This document shows, in pieces, positions 1-8,184 of a DNA stretch of 22,826 nt (its first letter is position 1; each line of letters begins with the position of its first letter). Made by a program: the position numbers and the translations under genes. The notes beneath the pieces were generated by a model that had not been told where the DNA came from, did not search any database, and saw only the letters and a program-made list of their open reading frames with translations. The DNA is from Halanaerobium sp. (GTDB lineage: Bacteria; Bacillota; Halanaerobiia; Halanaerobiales; Halanaerobiaceae): assembly GCA_003070825.1 (NCBI GenBank), contig QBLP01000009.1, positions 1-22,826 on the forward strand, written 5' to 3'.

Positions 1-28
1 TATATTATCTCTAAAGAAGGGAATTACT

Positions 29-1291
29 ATGGAAGCAAAAGACAGCAAAAAAATTTTTGGCTGGTCCGGTCCGGCAGCAGGAGCAGCAATTTTTCGAATC
101 ATCAAAGAGATCGGACCACTTTCGAGAACTGAGATAGTAAAACAGACCGGTTTATCAAAATCGACTGTCAGTGTTCACACCAAAAAACTGCTGGAAATGG
201 GGCTAATCAAAAAGGAAAAAGAAAAAAGTGATAAAGCCGGCAGTGTAGGGAGAAACCGGCAGCTGCTCAAATTTGCCAAAAACAATGGTTATATTATAGC
301 TATTGATCTCGGGGCAACAGGTCTAAATGTAGCTCTCTGTAATCTAGATGCTGAAATTATTGAAATGAAGGTCAGTGATATTTTAGTCAACAGCGGGCCA
401 AAAAAAGTTATGAATAAAATTGACCAGCTGATAAAAGAACTCCTGGAGTCAAATAACCTTCAGCAAAAAAAGATTTTTGGGATTGGAATGGGGGTTCCGG
501 GTCCGGTTGAATTTTCTAAGGGTCTGCCGGTATCACCACCAATTATGCCCGGCTGGCACTTAAGCTCCTTAAAACAGATTTTACAGGAAAAATATAAATG
601 CCCCGTTTTTATCGATAATGATGTTAATGTGATGGCAGTAGGAGAAAAACACGCAGGTCTGGCTCAGGATGTTTCCAACTTTATTTTTATCAAAATTGGA
701 ACCGGAATTGGGGCCGGCATAATCTGTGAAGATAAACTTTACCGCGGCTCTAAAGGTTGTGCTGGAGATATTGGTCATATTGGAATTGAAGGTGAGGAAG
801 AATTATGTCCCTGCGGCAACCGGGGCTGTCTGGAAATAGTAGCAGCCGGACCGGCAATTGCCAAAAAAGCAAAAGCAGCCGCTAAAAATCGAGAAAGTGA
901 AATTTTATTAAAGACTTTAAATAAAAAAGGAGATCTAACAGCTAAAGATGTAGGAGAGGCAGTACGCAGAAATGACCTGGCTGCCATTAATATAGTCAAA
1001 AACAGCGGTCAAAAAATTGGCCAGGTTGCTTCTAGACTGGTTAACTTCTACAATCCATCTTTAATAATTATCGGGGGAGGGGTTGCTAAAATCGGGAATC
1101 ACCTAATTTCTGCAATCAAAGAGGAGGTGCTGCGCCGTTCTACTTCACTGGCTGTACAGGATTTAAGAATCGAATTATCACAAAAAAATGATGAGATTGC
1201 TGTGATTGGAGCTGCTGCGATGGCGGTCAACGAAATTTATTCCCATGATAATGTGACTGAAATGATGTATTTAGATGGCAGCAGCAATTAA
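29..1291 (+). CDS. ROK family transcriptional regulator
   Basis: Likely sugar-responsive repressor of the catabolic cluster that follows. Residues about 20-62 form a winged helix-turn-helix (LSRTEIVKQTGLSKSTVS), followed by a sugar-kinase-like ROK domain. Visible motifs are the phosphate loop DLGATG at 93-98, the D196-N197-D198 region that holds the catalytic Asp in ROK kinases, and the ROK zinc site H250 with C260, C262 and C267 (CPCGNRGC). The length of 420 residues is usual for HTH-ROK regulators of the NagC/XylR type. The kinase motifs look intact, so a residual kinase activity cannot be excluded, but the N-terminal HTH argues for a regulator. An AGAAGGG ribosome site lies about 8 bases before the ATG. 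It is the first gene of the window and sits directly before the sugar genes, which suggests local regulation. The inducer and the operator are not visible. Confidence 0.9.
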   Translation: MEAKDSKKIFGWSGPAAGAAIFRIIKEIGPLSRTEIVKQTGLSKSTVSVHTKKLLEMGLIKKEKEKSDKAGSVGRNRQLLKFAKNNGYIIAIDLGATGLNVALCNLDAEIIEMKVSDILVNSGPKKVMNKIDQLIKELLESNNLQQKKIFGIGMGVPGPVEFSKGLPVSPPIMPGWHLSSLKQILQEKYKCPVFIDNDVNVMAVGEKHAGLAQDVSNFIFIKIGTGIGAGIICEDKLYRGSKGCAGDIGHIGIEGEEELCPCGNRGCLEIVAAGPAIAKKAKAAAKNRESEILLKTLNKKGDLTAKDVGEAVRRNDLAAINIVKNSGQKIGQVASRLVNFYNPSLIIIGGGVAKIGNHLISAIKEEVLRRSTSLAVQDLRIELSQKNDEIAVIGAAAMAVNEIYSHDNVTEMMYLDGSSN

Positions 1292-1314
1292 ATGAGCTCA
1301 AAGGGGGTGTGATT

Positions 1315-2133
1315 TTGAAAAGAATAATCGCTGTAAACTCAAATACCTACCACGGATTTTCACTTAAAGATGCTATTTCAGGCATCAAAGCAGCCGGTTT
1401 TAACTACATTGAACTTACTGCTACCAAGGGCTGGACAGAACATGTTTTTCCCACCATGTCTTTAAATGAATTATATGAGGTCGAAGAGCAGCTGATTGAG
1501 GCCGGCTTAACTCCAATTTCTTTAAGCGGCCACACCAATTTAATGGACAATAATCGCCTTGATGATTTTATTGCCAATATCAGGCTGGCCCATTTTTTTG
1601 GTTGTAAATATATAATTTCTTCAATTGGAGAGGCCCATCTTGAAGATCAGGCTGAGCTTTCTGATCAGAAGACTGCGGAAAATATTAAAACTTTAATTCC
1701 CTACCTCGAAGATTACGGTCTGATTTTAGGTCTTGAAAATCACGGCAAACATGGAACGGGAAAGCGGCTTAAAAAAATTGTTGACCTGATTGACTCTGAG
1801 CGGGTTGTGGTTAATTATGATACGGCCAATGCAATTTTTTATGGAGAAGAAAACCTTGATTTAGCAGCTGATTTGAAGTCGGCTCTGGATAAGGTTGGCC
1901 ATCTGCACTTAAAAGATAAGGCCGGTGCTCAAAAAGAGTGGAATTTTCCCGCTCTGGGCAGAGGAAATATTGACTTTGAGCCGCTATTTAAGCTATTAAA
2001 AGAAAGTGAGAATAATTCACCTTTCAGTATTGAAATAGAATTTAGAGAGGACGGCCCTGCAGATCTGGCAGAAGTTAATCAGGCGGTCAAAGAGTCCTAT
2101 CAATTTTTAAAAGAAGCTGGTTTTAAACTCTGA
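1315..2133 (+). CDS. Sugar phosphate isomerase/epimerase-like TIM barrel
   Basis: Xylose-isomerase-like TIM barrel (AP endonuclease family 2 fold), the family that includes IolE, IolI, hydroxypyruvate isomerase and the beta-eliminases acting on 3-keto sugars. Probable divalent-metal ligands are Glu in LGLENHG (about 141), Asp in NYDTANA (about 169), His in HLHLKD (about 198) and Glu in SIEIEF (about 240-242). I place the start at TTG 1315 because AAGGGGG at 1301-1307 sits 7 bases before it; the alternative GTG at 1309 overlaps that ribosome site. The protein is 272 residues from TTG, normal for the family. It follows the ROK gene by 23 bases and precedes a dehydrogenase, so an isomerase, dehydratase or eliminase step on an oxidised sugar is likely. 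The exact reaction cannot be read from sequence. Confidence 0.85.
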   Translation: MKRIIAVNSNTYHGFSLKDAISGIKAAGFNYIELTATKGWTEHVFPTMSLNELYEVEEQLIEAGLTPISLSGHTNLMDNNRLDDFIANIRLAHFFGCKYIISSIGEAHLEDQAELSDQKTAENIKTLIPYLEDYGLILGLENHGKHGTGKRLKKIVDLIDSERVVVNYDTANAIFYGEENLDLAADLKSALDKVGHLHLKDKAGAQKEWNFPALGRGNIDFEPLFKLLKESENNSPFSIEIEFREDGPADLAEVNQAVKESYQFLKEAGFKL

Positions 2134-2197
2134 TTTTAAGTTTCTATCTCAAAAATTAAAATTATCAGCTGCAGTAAATGAGGAAGGGAGGTAGTGA

Positions 2198-3169
2198 ATG
2201 CAGAAAGTTGCAATTGTTGGTGTTGGTGGGATGGGGACAGTTCATTTCAATAATTACGCTCAGATAGAAAAAGCAGAGGTCAAGGCAGTTGTCGGTCCTT
2301 CGGAAGCTGACAAAAAGCAGGCTCAAAAATGGGGAGTTAAAATTTATCCGGACTTAGAAAAGCTACTGGCTGCAGAAAAGATCGATCTGGTTGACATCTG
2401 TACCCCGACTTTTTTACATGTTGAATATGCTCTGCAGGCTTTAAATGCCGGTAAAAATGTCATCATTGAAAAGCCGATTGCTCTGCACCGGGAAGATGCG
2501 GATAGAATTTTTGCTCTGGCAGCTGAAAAAAACGCTCAGGTTTATGTCGGTCAGGTACTGCATTTTACCAGAGAAGTAGAAATTCTAAAAGAAGCAGTTA
2601 AAAATAAAAAATACGGCCGGGTACTGGATGCCTATTTTATCCGCCTGACTGCTGCTCCTGACTGGTCTGCTGGCGGCTGGCTCTTTGATAAAGAAAAGAG
2701 TGGTCTGCTGCCCTTTGACTTGCACATCCATGATCTTGATCTGATTATCAGTCTTTTCGGCAGACCGGAAAGCTACAGCTTTAATACTGCCGGCAGCAGG
2801 GGCGGTAAGTTTAAGGAACACTACCGCTTTAATTATAATTTTGGTGAGCTAAATGTGGGGGCAGAAGCAGCCTGGTACAAAGCCAGTTATCCCTTTACAG
2901 CCCGCTGGCGTGTCTACTTTGAAAAAGGGCTTTTAGTCAACGAAGAAAAACTGATTTTTTATCCTGCAGAGGGAGAGCCGGTTGAATTTGAAACAGCCCA
3001 GGAACCAAAAATTGAAACCGGAATTAATTTACCGCCAACTGCAATGTTTTACCATGAGCTTTCACATTTTATTGAATCAGCGGAAAAGGGTATTCCCACT
3101 GATCGGATGACAGAAGAGGAATTAATCACCACAGTTGAAATTCTAGAAGATATAGCCAAGCTGAAATAG
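2198..3169 (+). CDS. Gfo/Idh/MocA family NAD(P)-dependent oxidoreductase (first copy)
   Basis: Soluble dehydrogenase for a sugar, inositol or keto-sugar. It has an N-terminal Rossmann fold with the dinucleotide loop GVGGMG at 8-13, the family motif EKP with catalytic Lys92, and a C-terminal alpha/beta domain. The DLHIHD stretch supplies Asp174 and His178 at the usual positions of the catalytic Asp-xxx-His pair. Its 323 residues are on the short side of the family. The ATG at 2198 follows a clear GGGAGG site. It lies 64 bases after the first TIM barrel gene and before the importer. With a second, larger Gfo/Idh protein downstream, one may oxidise the incoming sugar and the other may reduce a keto intermediate; which does which is inference only. 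Confidence 0.88.
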   Translation: MQKVAIVGVGGMGTVHFNNYAQIEKAEVKAVVGPSEADKKQAQKWGVKIYPDLEKLLAAEKIDLVDICTPTFLHVEYALQALNAGKNVIIEKPIALHREDADRIFALAAEKNAQVYVGQVLHFTREVEILKEAVKNKKYGRVLDAYFIRLTAAPDWSAGGWLFDKEKSGLLPFDLHIHDLDLIISLFGRPESYSFNTAGSRGGKFKEHYRFNYNFGELNVGAEAAWYKASYPFTARWRVYFEKGLLVNEEKLIFYPAEGEPVEFETAQEPKIETGINLPPTAMFYHELSHFIESAEKGIPTDRMTEEELITTVEILEDIAKLK

Positions 3170-3271
3170 TATTCTGAGCAGTTAAAGAAGATATTCAGAC
3201 AGGGGTTTTAACAGCAGTATTAGCTGCTGGATTTGATAGAGATTTTCAATTAAAAAAGGAGGAAATTTATT

Positions 3272-4210
3272 ATGAAAAAGGCTTTAGTGTTTTTGGTTGT
3301 TTTTTCTCTCTTGGTAACTCTTGTTTTAGCTGGCAGTGTAAGTGCTCAGGATAAGCATAAGATAGGTATTTTAGCCCCTGCTGTTACTCACGGCTGGGTT
3401 GCTGCTGTTGCCTATCATGCCGAAGCTCGCTGCGAAGAGCTTTCTGACGAGATTGAATATCGGATTCAGACCAGCAGCAATGCTTCCGAGATGACCTCTC
3501 AGCTTGATGATCTAAAAACCTGGGGTGCAGAAGCAATAGTTGCCTTCCCTCAGTGGACTGGAATGGAAGTTCCAATTCAGATGGCTATTCAGGATGGAGT
3601 CGAGGTTGTAAACTTTGACATCAAGATTGATGTTGATGGAGTTTATCGGGTAGCCGGAGATAACTATGATATGGGAGTTCAGGGAGCTCACTATATCTCA
3701 GATAAAATCGGTAATGAAGGTACAGTTGTGATTTTAGAAGTACCTACAGCCGGTTCAGTTTCCGAGCTCCGCAAAGAAGGCTTTTTAGATACCCTGGACG
3801 AAATTGGTACTGATTATGAACTTCACACCTATGCTACTCAGTTTACCAGAGAAGCAGGTTTAAGTGATATGTCAGATATTTTAGTCAGACACGATCAGAT
3901 CGATGCAGTTTACTCCATGGATGATGAAACTTCAATTGGTGTTTTAAAGGCAATCGAAGAAGCTGGCCGCGAGGATATCAAAGTAGTTACCGGTGGTGGC
4001 GGTATGCAGGAATACTTCGAAATGATGCCCGAAAATGAAGATATCTGGATTCAGTCAGCCCTTTATTCACCTGCAATGGTTAAAGACGCTGTTGATATGG
4101 CAGTCGATGTTTTAGAAGGAGAAGATGTACCAGAGGAAAAAATTATTCCTACAACCATAGTTGACCGCACAAATTATAAAGAGTTCTTAGATCCAGATTC
4201 TCCTTATTAA
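3272..4210 (+). CDS. Sugar ABC transporter substrate-binding protein (RbsB-like, periplasmic-binding fold)
   Basis: Extracytoplasmic receptor of the sugar importer encoded directly downstream. Residues 1-25 are a Sec signal peptide (two lysines, long hydrophobic core, VSA before Q26). There is no cysteine at the cleavage site, so it is predicted to be free rather than a lipoprotein. The mature part is a Peripla_BP_4 type fold beginning KIGILAPAVTHGW, with a DFDIKIDVDG-like hinge and ligand region (VNFDIKIDVDG, about 111-121) and a typical D213-type stretch in AVYSMDDETSIGV. A strong AAGGAGG site precedes the ATG. A 13-pair hairpin follows the gene, a common way to keep binding-protein mRNA more abundant than transporter mRNA. 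Probable ligand: a mono- or anhydro-sugar or cyclitol; identity unknown. Confidence 0.9.
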   Translation: MKKALVFLVVFSLLVTLVLAGSVSAQDKHKIGILAPAVTHGWVAAVAYHAEARCEELSDEIEYRIQTSSNASEMTSQLDDLKTWGAEAIVAFPQWTGMEVPIQMAIQDGVEVVNFDIKIDVDGVYRVAGDNYDMGVQGAHYISDKIGNEGTVVILEVPTAGSVSELRKEGFLDTLDEIGTDYELHTYATQFTREAGLSDMSDILVRHDQIDAVYSMDDETSIGVLKAIEEAGREDIKVVTGGGGMQEYFEMMPENEDIWIQSALYSPAMVKDAVDMAVDVLEGEDVPEEKIIPTTIVDRTNYKEFLDPDSPY

Positions 4211-4280
4211 AATCAATTAGTATAATTCACCAGACTCTATTTAATCGCAAATTGATAGAGAAGTTAAATATTTAAGTAAG

Positions 4281-4309
4281 TCAGAGGTTGTGGATCCCAC
4301 AGCCTCTGA
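4281..4309 (+). promoter_or_regulatory. Intercistronic hairpin after the sugar-binding protein gene
   Basis: TCAGAGG at 4281-4287 pairs with CCTCTGA at 4303-4309. Inside it TGTGG (4289-4293) pairs with CCACA (4297-4301), with a T-G wobble between the two blocks and an ATC loop. The total is about 13 pairs. It is followed only by a weak TTTCAATT and not by a U-run, so it looks like a leaky terminator or an RNA-stabilising or processing structure rather than a full stop. It lies between the receptor gene and the ATPase gene. Confidence 0.7.
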
Positions 4310-4333
4310 TTTCAATTGACGGGATGTGATTAA

Positions 4334-5854
4334 ATGAAGATTGAAATGAAAAATATCGATAAGGCTTTTGGTGCCATTGAGGCGGTTAAGGATGTTTCTT
4401 TTTCAGTTTCTGGAGGTGAAGTCTGTGCTCTAATTGGAGAAAATGGTGCCGGCAAATCAACTCTGATGAATATTCTGGGAGGAGTGCTGCCTGCCGACCG
4501 CGGTGAAATCTTAATTGACGGCCAGCAGGTTAATTTTCAGAAACCTGCAGATTCTCTGAATGCAGGAATTGCTTTTATTCACCAGGAATTAAATTTGATC
4601 AATGATCTTCCTATTTATGAGAATATGTTTATCGGGCGGGAGCTGAAGAAAAAAGGCAGAATCTTAGATTTAGAAAAAATGATTGCCAGAACCCAGGAGG
4701 TTTTTGACCAGATGGAAATTGACCTTGATCCCAAAACAATGGTCAGAGATCTTGATACCTCCTATAAGCAGATTGTTGAGATTTCGCGAGCAATTATGAT
4801 GGATGCCTCGATTATCATTATGGATGAGCCGACGACTTCCCTTACAGATCAGGAAATTGAGCGAGTTTTTGAGATGATGAAGACCCTAAAAAAACAGAAT
4901 GTAGGAATAGTTTTTATTTCTCATAAACTAAATGAGGTTATAGAATTCTGTGACCGCTACTCGGTTTTGAGAAATGGTGAACTGGTGGCAGAAGGAATGG
5001 TCAGTGAGGTTAATGTTGACCAGCTGGCGAGAGCAATGGTCGGCCATGAGCTGAGAACTGAATCGCTGCAGCGAAAAACCGAGTCCGGCAGAGAAGTGCT
5101 GCGGGCTGAAAATTTAAGCTATAATAATGATTTTAAAAATATTTCTTTCAGTGTACATCAGGGAGAAATCCTCGGAGTGACCGGGCTTTTAGGAGACGGC
5201 AGACAGGAGCTCTTCCAGGCTATTTTTGGCAGTGGGGAGATTGAAGCCGGAGAACTTTATTTAAATGATCAGCGAGTAGAGATCAAAAACACTACCGATG
5301 CCCTGCAGAAGGGGATTGGCTATTTGCCGCGAGACCGGAAAGAAAATGGAATTATTAAAGATATGGATATTTTTGAAAATGCTTCAATAGTGACCTGGCC
5401 TTTATTTGATAACTTTGGAATTATTGACCGGGAAAAACAGGAGCAGGAATTTAAAGAGCAGGTTGAAAGACTTGGAATCAAGATGGGAGCAAAAAATGAT
5501 TCCATCAATAGCCTCTCCGGAGGTAATCAGCAGAAAATTGTGCTTGCCAAATGGTTAATTGCAAACCCGGAAATATTTATTCTGGATAACCCGACTCAGG
5601 GTGTTGATGTGGGGGCAAAAGAGGATATTTATGATATTATTCTGGAGCTGGCGGCAGAGGGAATCGCCGTGGTTATTTTATCCAGTGAGGCCAAGGAGAT
5701 TATTCGGATCTGTGATCGGGCCCTGGTGATGTATCACGGAGTAATTCAGGGAGAGCTGAGCCAGGCTGAGATGAGCGAACACGAGATTATGCGGCTGGCA
5801 ACAGGAGCCAGTTTAAATTCAGTGCAGGAGGGGGCAGAAGATGCAGAAAAATAA
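4334..5854 (+). CDS. Sugar ABC transporter ATPase, fused double NBD (RbsA/MglA-like)
   Basis: Energising subunit of a carbohydrate importer, two nucleotide-binding domains in one chain (506 residues, normal for RbsA/MglA). NBD1 has an intact Walker A (GENGAGKST, 35-43), Walker B MDEP (D164, E165) and switch His197, but its signature is degenerate (LDTSYKQ, 140-146). NBD2 has the family's degenerate Walker A (GLLGDGR), a perfect LSGGNQQ signature (394-400) and Walker B LDNP, with Asn419 where the catalytic Glu is expected. The consensus half-sites combine into one complete composite site (NBD1 Walker motifs with NBD2 signature) and one degenerate site. The ATG at 4334 follows GGGATGTG. The gene overlaps the permease gene by 14 bases, indicating translational coupling. 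Confidence 0.93.
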   Translation: MKIEMKNIDKAFGAIEAVKDVSFSVSGGEVCALIGENGAGKSTLMNILGGVLPADRGEILIDGQQVNFQKPADSLNAGIAFIHQELNLINDLPIYENMFIGRELKKKGRILDLEKMIARTQEVFDQMEIDLDPKTMVRDLDTSYKQIVEISRAIMMDASIIIMDEPTTSLTDQEIERVFEMMKTLKKQNVGIVFISHKLNEVIEFCDRYSVLRNGELVAEGMVSEVNVDQLARAMVGHELRTESLQRKTESGREVLRAENLSYNNDFKNISFSVHQGEILGVTGLLGDGRQELFQAIFGSGEIEAGELYLNDQRVEIKNTTDALQKGIGYLPRDRKENGIIKDMDIFENASIVTWPLFDNFGIIDREKQEQEFKEQVERLGIKMGAKNDSINSLSGGNQQKIVLAKWLIANPEIFILDNPTQGVDVGAKEDIYDIILELAAEGIAVVILSSEAKEIIRICDRALVMYHGVIQGELSQAEMSEHEIMRLATGASLNSVQEGAEDAEK

Positions 5855-6890
5855 CAAGCAGAACTCAGAACAGGGATTTAAGCAGTGGTTTATCAAAAAG
5901 TGGTCCACTGAGCCAATTTTCAGCACCGGGATTGCTCTAATAGTGATGATTATTTTACAAACCTGGAGTCTTGGTTTTGATTATGATTCTTTTGGCAGCT
6001 GGTTTTTCACCTGGACTAATAACTGGATTAATATTCTGCGGAATAATGCCGGGGTTGGTCTGATAGCGCTGGGCATGTCCTTTGTTATCATGTCAGCCGG
6101 GATTGACCTTTCGGTTGGTTCGACAATGGTGGCAGTTGGAGCAGCCTTGATGATGCTGATCGATAGAGGCCCCAATGGGATTTTAATAAATTTAGGAATC
6201 GAAGGGATTCCGGCTATTTTAATTGCAATTTTAGTCTCACTTGCCTTCGGCTATTTTCTGGGTAATTTAAATGGGATTTTAATTACCAGGGGAGGAATAC
6301 CACCCTTTGTGGTAACTCTGGCTACAATGAAGCTCTACCGCAGTGTAACCCAGCACTTTATGCAGGGCTATAACCCGCGCGTCCCGCTTGAGTTTTTGCC
6401 GATTTCAAACTTTCAGATCGGCAGGTTTCGCATGATGCCCATTATTTACTGGCTTTTGATTGCAGCAGTATTATATTTTATGTCCAAGCGGACGACCTTT
6501 GGCCGCCAGATAATTGCTGTCGGCTCCAATGAGCGCTCGGCCAACCTGTCTGGAGTTAATGTCAAAAAAGTTAAGCGCCGGGTTTATGCGATTACTGGAC
6601 TGCTGGTCTCCTTTGCGGCAATTATTCAGGTTTCCCGGATCGGTTCGATGGATTATGCCAATGCCGGCAGCGGTTATGAGATGGAAGCCATCGCAGCGGC
6701 TGTTGTTGGTGGAACCAGTATGAGTGGTGGTCGGGGAACGGTTATCGGTACCTTACTTGGTGTTTTAATTATTGCTGTTATGAATAACCTGCTCAATCTG
6801 CTCGGAGTACCGCCATTTCTCCGCGAAGCTTTTAAGGGCCTAATTCTAATCGGAGCAGTTTTAATGCAGAAAAAACAGAAAACAGTTTAA
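5841..6890 (+). CDS. Sugar ABC transporter permease (RbsC/AraH-like)
   Basis: Membrane subunit of the same importer, BPD_transp_2 family, 349 residues with about eight to ten hydrophobic segments. Family hallmarks are the GIDLSVGSTM stretch, GGIPPFVVTLATM, the cytoplasmic SERSANLSGVNV-like coupling loop (NERSANLSGVNVKKVK) and the C-terminal VGGTSMSGGRGT followed by a long helix and VPPFLREAFKGL. Only one permease gene is present, so a homodimer is expected, as for RbsC. The ATG lies inside the end of the ATPase gene, preceded by GGAGGGGG. It is followed after 64 bases by the second dehydrogenase gene with no terminator between, so transport and metabolism are probably co-transcribed. Confidence 0.92.
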   Translation: MQKNNKQNSEQGFKQWFIKKWSTEPIFSTGIALIVMIILQTWSLGFDYDSFGSWFFTWTNNWINILRNNAGVGLIALGMSFVIMSAGIDLSVGSTMVAVGAALMMLIDRGPNGILINLGIEGIPAILIAILVSLAFGYFLGNLNGILITRGGIPPFVVTLATMKLYRSVTQHFMQGYNPRVPLEFLPISNFQIGRFRMMPIIYWLLIAAVLYFMSKRTTFGRQIIAVGSNERSANLSGVNVKKVKRRVYAITGLLVSFAAIIQVSRIGSMDYANAGSGYEMEAIAAAVVGGTSMSGGRGTVIGTLLGVLIIAVMNNLLNLLGVPPFLREAFKGLILIGAVLMQKKQKTV

Positions 6891-6954
6891 TTTTTAAATA
6901 ATTTTTATTCTAAAAATATCTTTTATTTAAGCGACCAGAAAAGGATGTGATCTG

Positions 6955-8100
6955 ATGTCAAAGCTTAAAGTTGGAATTATTGGTACAGGTTTTGTTGGAG
7001 CAGCCCATGTTGAAGCTTTGAGGAGACTCGGTAATGTTGAAGTCAGAGCAGTTGTAGCCAGCAGCCTTGAATCTTCAAAAAAGGCAGCAGAAAAGTTGAA
7101 TGTTCCGGCATATTATGCTGATTATCAGGAAATGCTGGCAGAAGAAGAGCTGGATGTAGTCCACAACTGCACACCCAACTACCTTCACTTTCCGGTCAAC
7201 AAGGCTTTTTTGGAGGCGGGAGTCCATGTTTTTGCCGAAAAACCACTGGTGATGAACACAAAAGAAGGCAGCGAGCTCTTAGAAATCATCGCAGACAAAA
7301 ACATATATGCCGGGGTGAATTATAATTACCGCCACTATCCTCTGGTTAAAAAGATGCAGAATCAGGTGCAGGAGGAACTGGGAAAGCTCTTTCATATTCA
7401 GGGACATTACCTGCAGGACTGGATGCTTTTTGAAAACGACTACAGCTGGCGGGTTGATCCAGAAAAAGGTGGGAAATCGCGAGTTGTGGCTGACATCGGC
7501 TCTCATTTCTGTGATCTCTTGCAGTATCTGACCGGCAAGAAAATAAAGCGCTTAATTGCTAATACAAAAATTGTGCATCCGGAGCGGAAAAGACCGCTTT
7601 CTGAAGTGAAAAGTTTTGCCCGGGCAGAAAAGGAAGTAGAATACGAAAGCTACCAGGTGGAGACAGAAGATTATGCCTCTGTGCTTTTTGAACTCGAGGA
7701 TGGCACAGCCGGTAATTTTACTGTTTCTCAGGTTGACGCCGGCCACAAAAATGATCTTTTTATCGAGATCAGCGGCAGCAAAAAAAGCTTGAGCTGGTCC
7801 CAGGAAAAGGCCAATCATCTTTTTATCGGTCATCGGGAAGAGGCCAATCAGGATTTAGTTCGCGATCCTTCACTTTTAGAGGGAAAGGCTGCCGAGCGCT
7901 GCTATTACCCGGGCGGTCATATTGAGGGCTGGTCTGAAGGCTTAAAAAATTCAATTAAAGATTTTTATGACTGCATCCTGGCTGCTGGGAATCCGGCTGA
8001 TTATGACTTTGCCACCTTTGCTGACGGCCAGCAGGAAGTAAAGATTACGGAAGCCATCTTAAAGAGCAGTCGGGAGCAGAGCTGGGTGGAAATAGACTAG
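6955..8100 (+). CDS. Gfo/Idh/MocA family NAD(P)-dependent oxidoreductase (second copy)
   Basis: Larger Gfo/Idh/MocA dehydrogenase of 381 residues. Rossmann loop GTGFVG at 10-15, EKP motif with Lys96, and the ADIGSHFCDL segment that places Asp180 and His184 as the usual catalytic Asp-xxx-His pair. The C-terminal domain carries NYNYRHYP and a long tail with a Tyr-Pro-Gly-Gly-His loop before the end. Size, the SWRVDPEKGGKS segment and the spacing of Lys, Asp and His recall sugar dehydrogenases that oxidise C3 of unphosphorylated sugars, including levoglucosan dehydrogenase, but this is a family-level resemblance recalled from memory. It has its own AAAGGATG ribosome site. The second TIM barrel gene follows after 84 bases. 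It is clearly distinct from the shorter first copy, so this is not a recent duplication. Confidence 0.88.
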   Translation: MSKLKVGIIGTGFVGAAHVEALRRLGNVEVRAVVASSLESSKKAAEKLNVPAYYADYQEMLAEEELDVVHNCTPNYLHFPVNKAFLEAGVHVFAEKPLVMNTKEGSELLEIIADKNIYAGVNYNYRHYPLVKKMQNQVQEELGKLFHIQGHYLQDWMLFENDYSWRVDPEKGGKSRVVADIGSHFCDLLQYLTGKKIKRLIANTKIVHPERKRPLSEVKSFARAEKEVEYESYQVETEDYASVLFELEDGTAGNFTVSQVDAGHKNDLFIEISGSKKSLSWSQEKANHLFIGHREEANQDLVRDPSLLEGKAAERCYYPGGHIEGWSEGLKNSIKDFYDCILAAGNPADYDFATFADGQQEVKITEAILKSSREQSWVEID

Positions 8101-8184
8101 CTCAAATATTTGCAAGCAATTTTGACTTGATTTGACTGACTAATTTCTAAAATTTAAACAGCCAAGTGAAAGGAAGTGTTGACT

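Noticed and set aside
4221..4226. TATAAT after the sugar receptor gene as a promoter for the ATPase gene
   Set aside because: No -35-like hexamer sits 16-18 bases upstream and the element precedes the hairpin; read-through from the receptor gene explains expression better.
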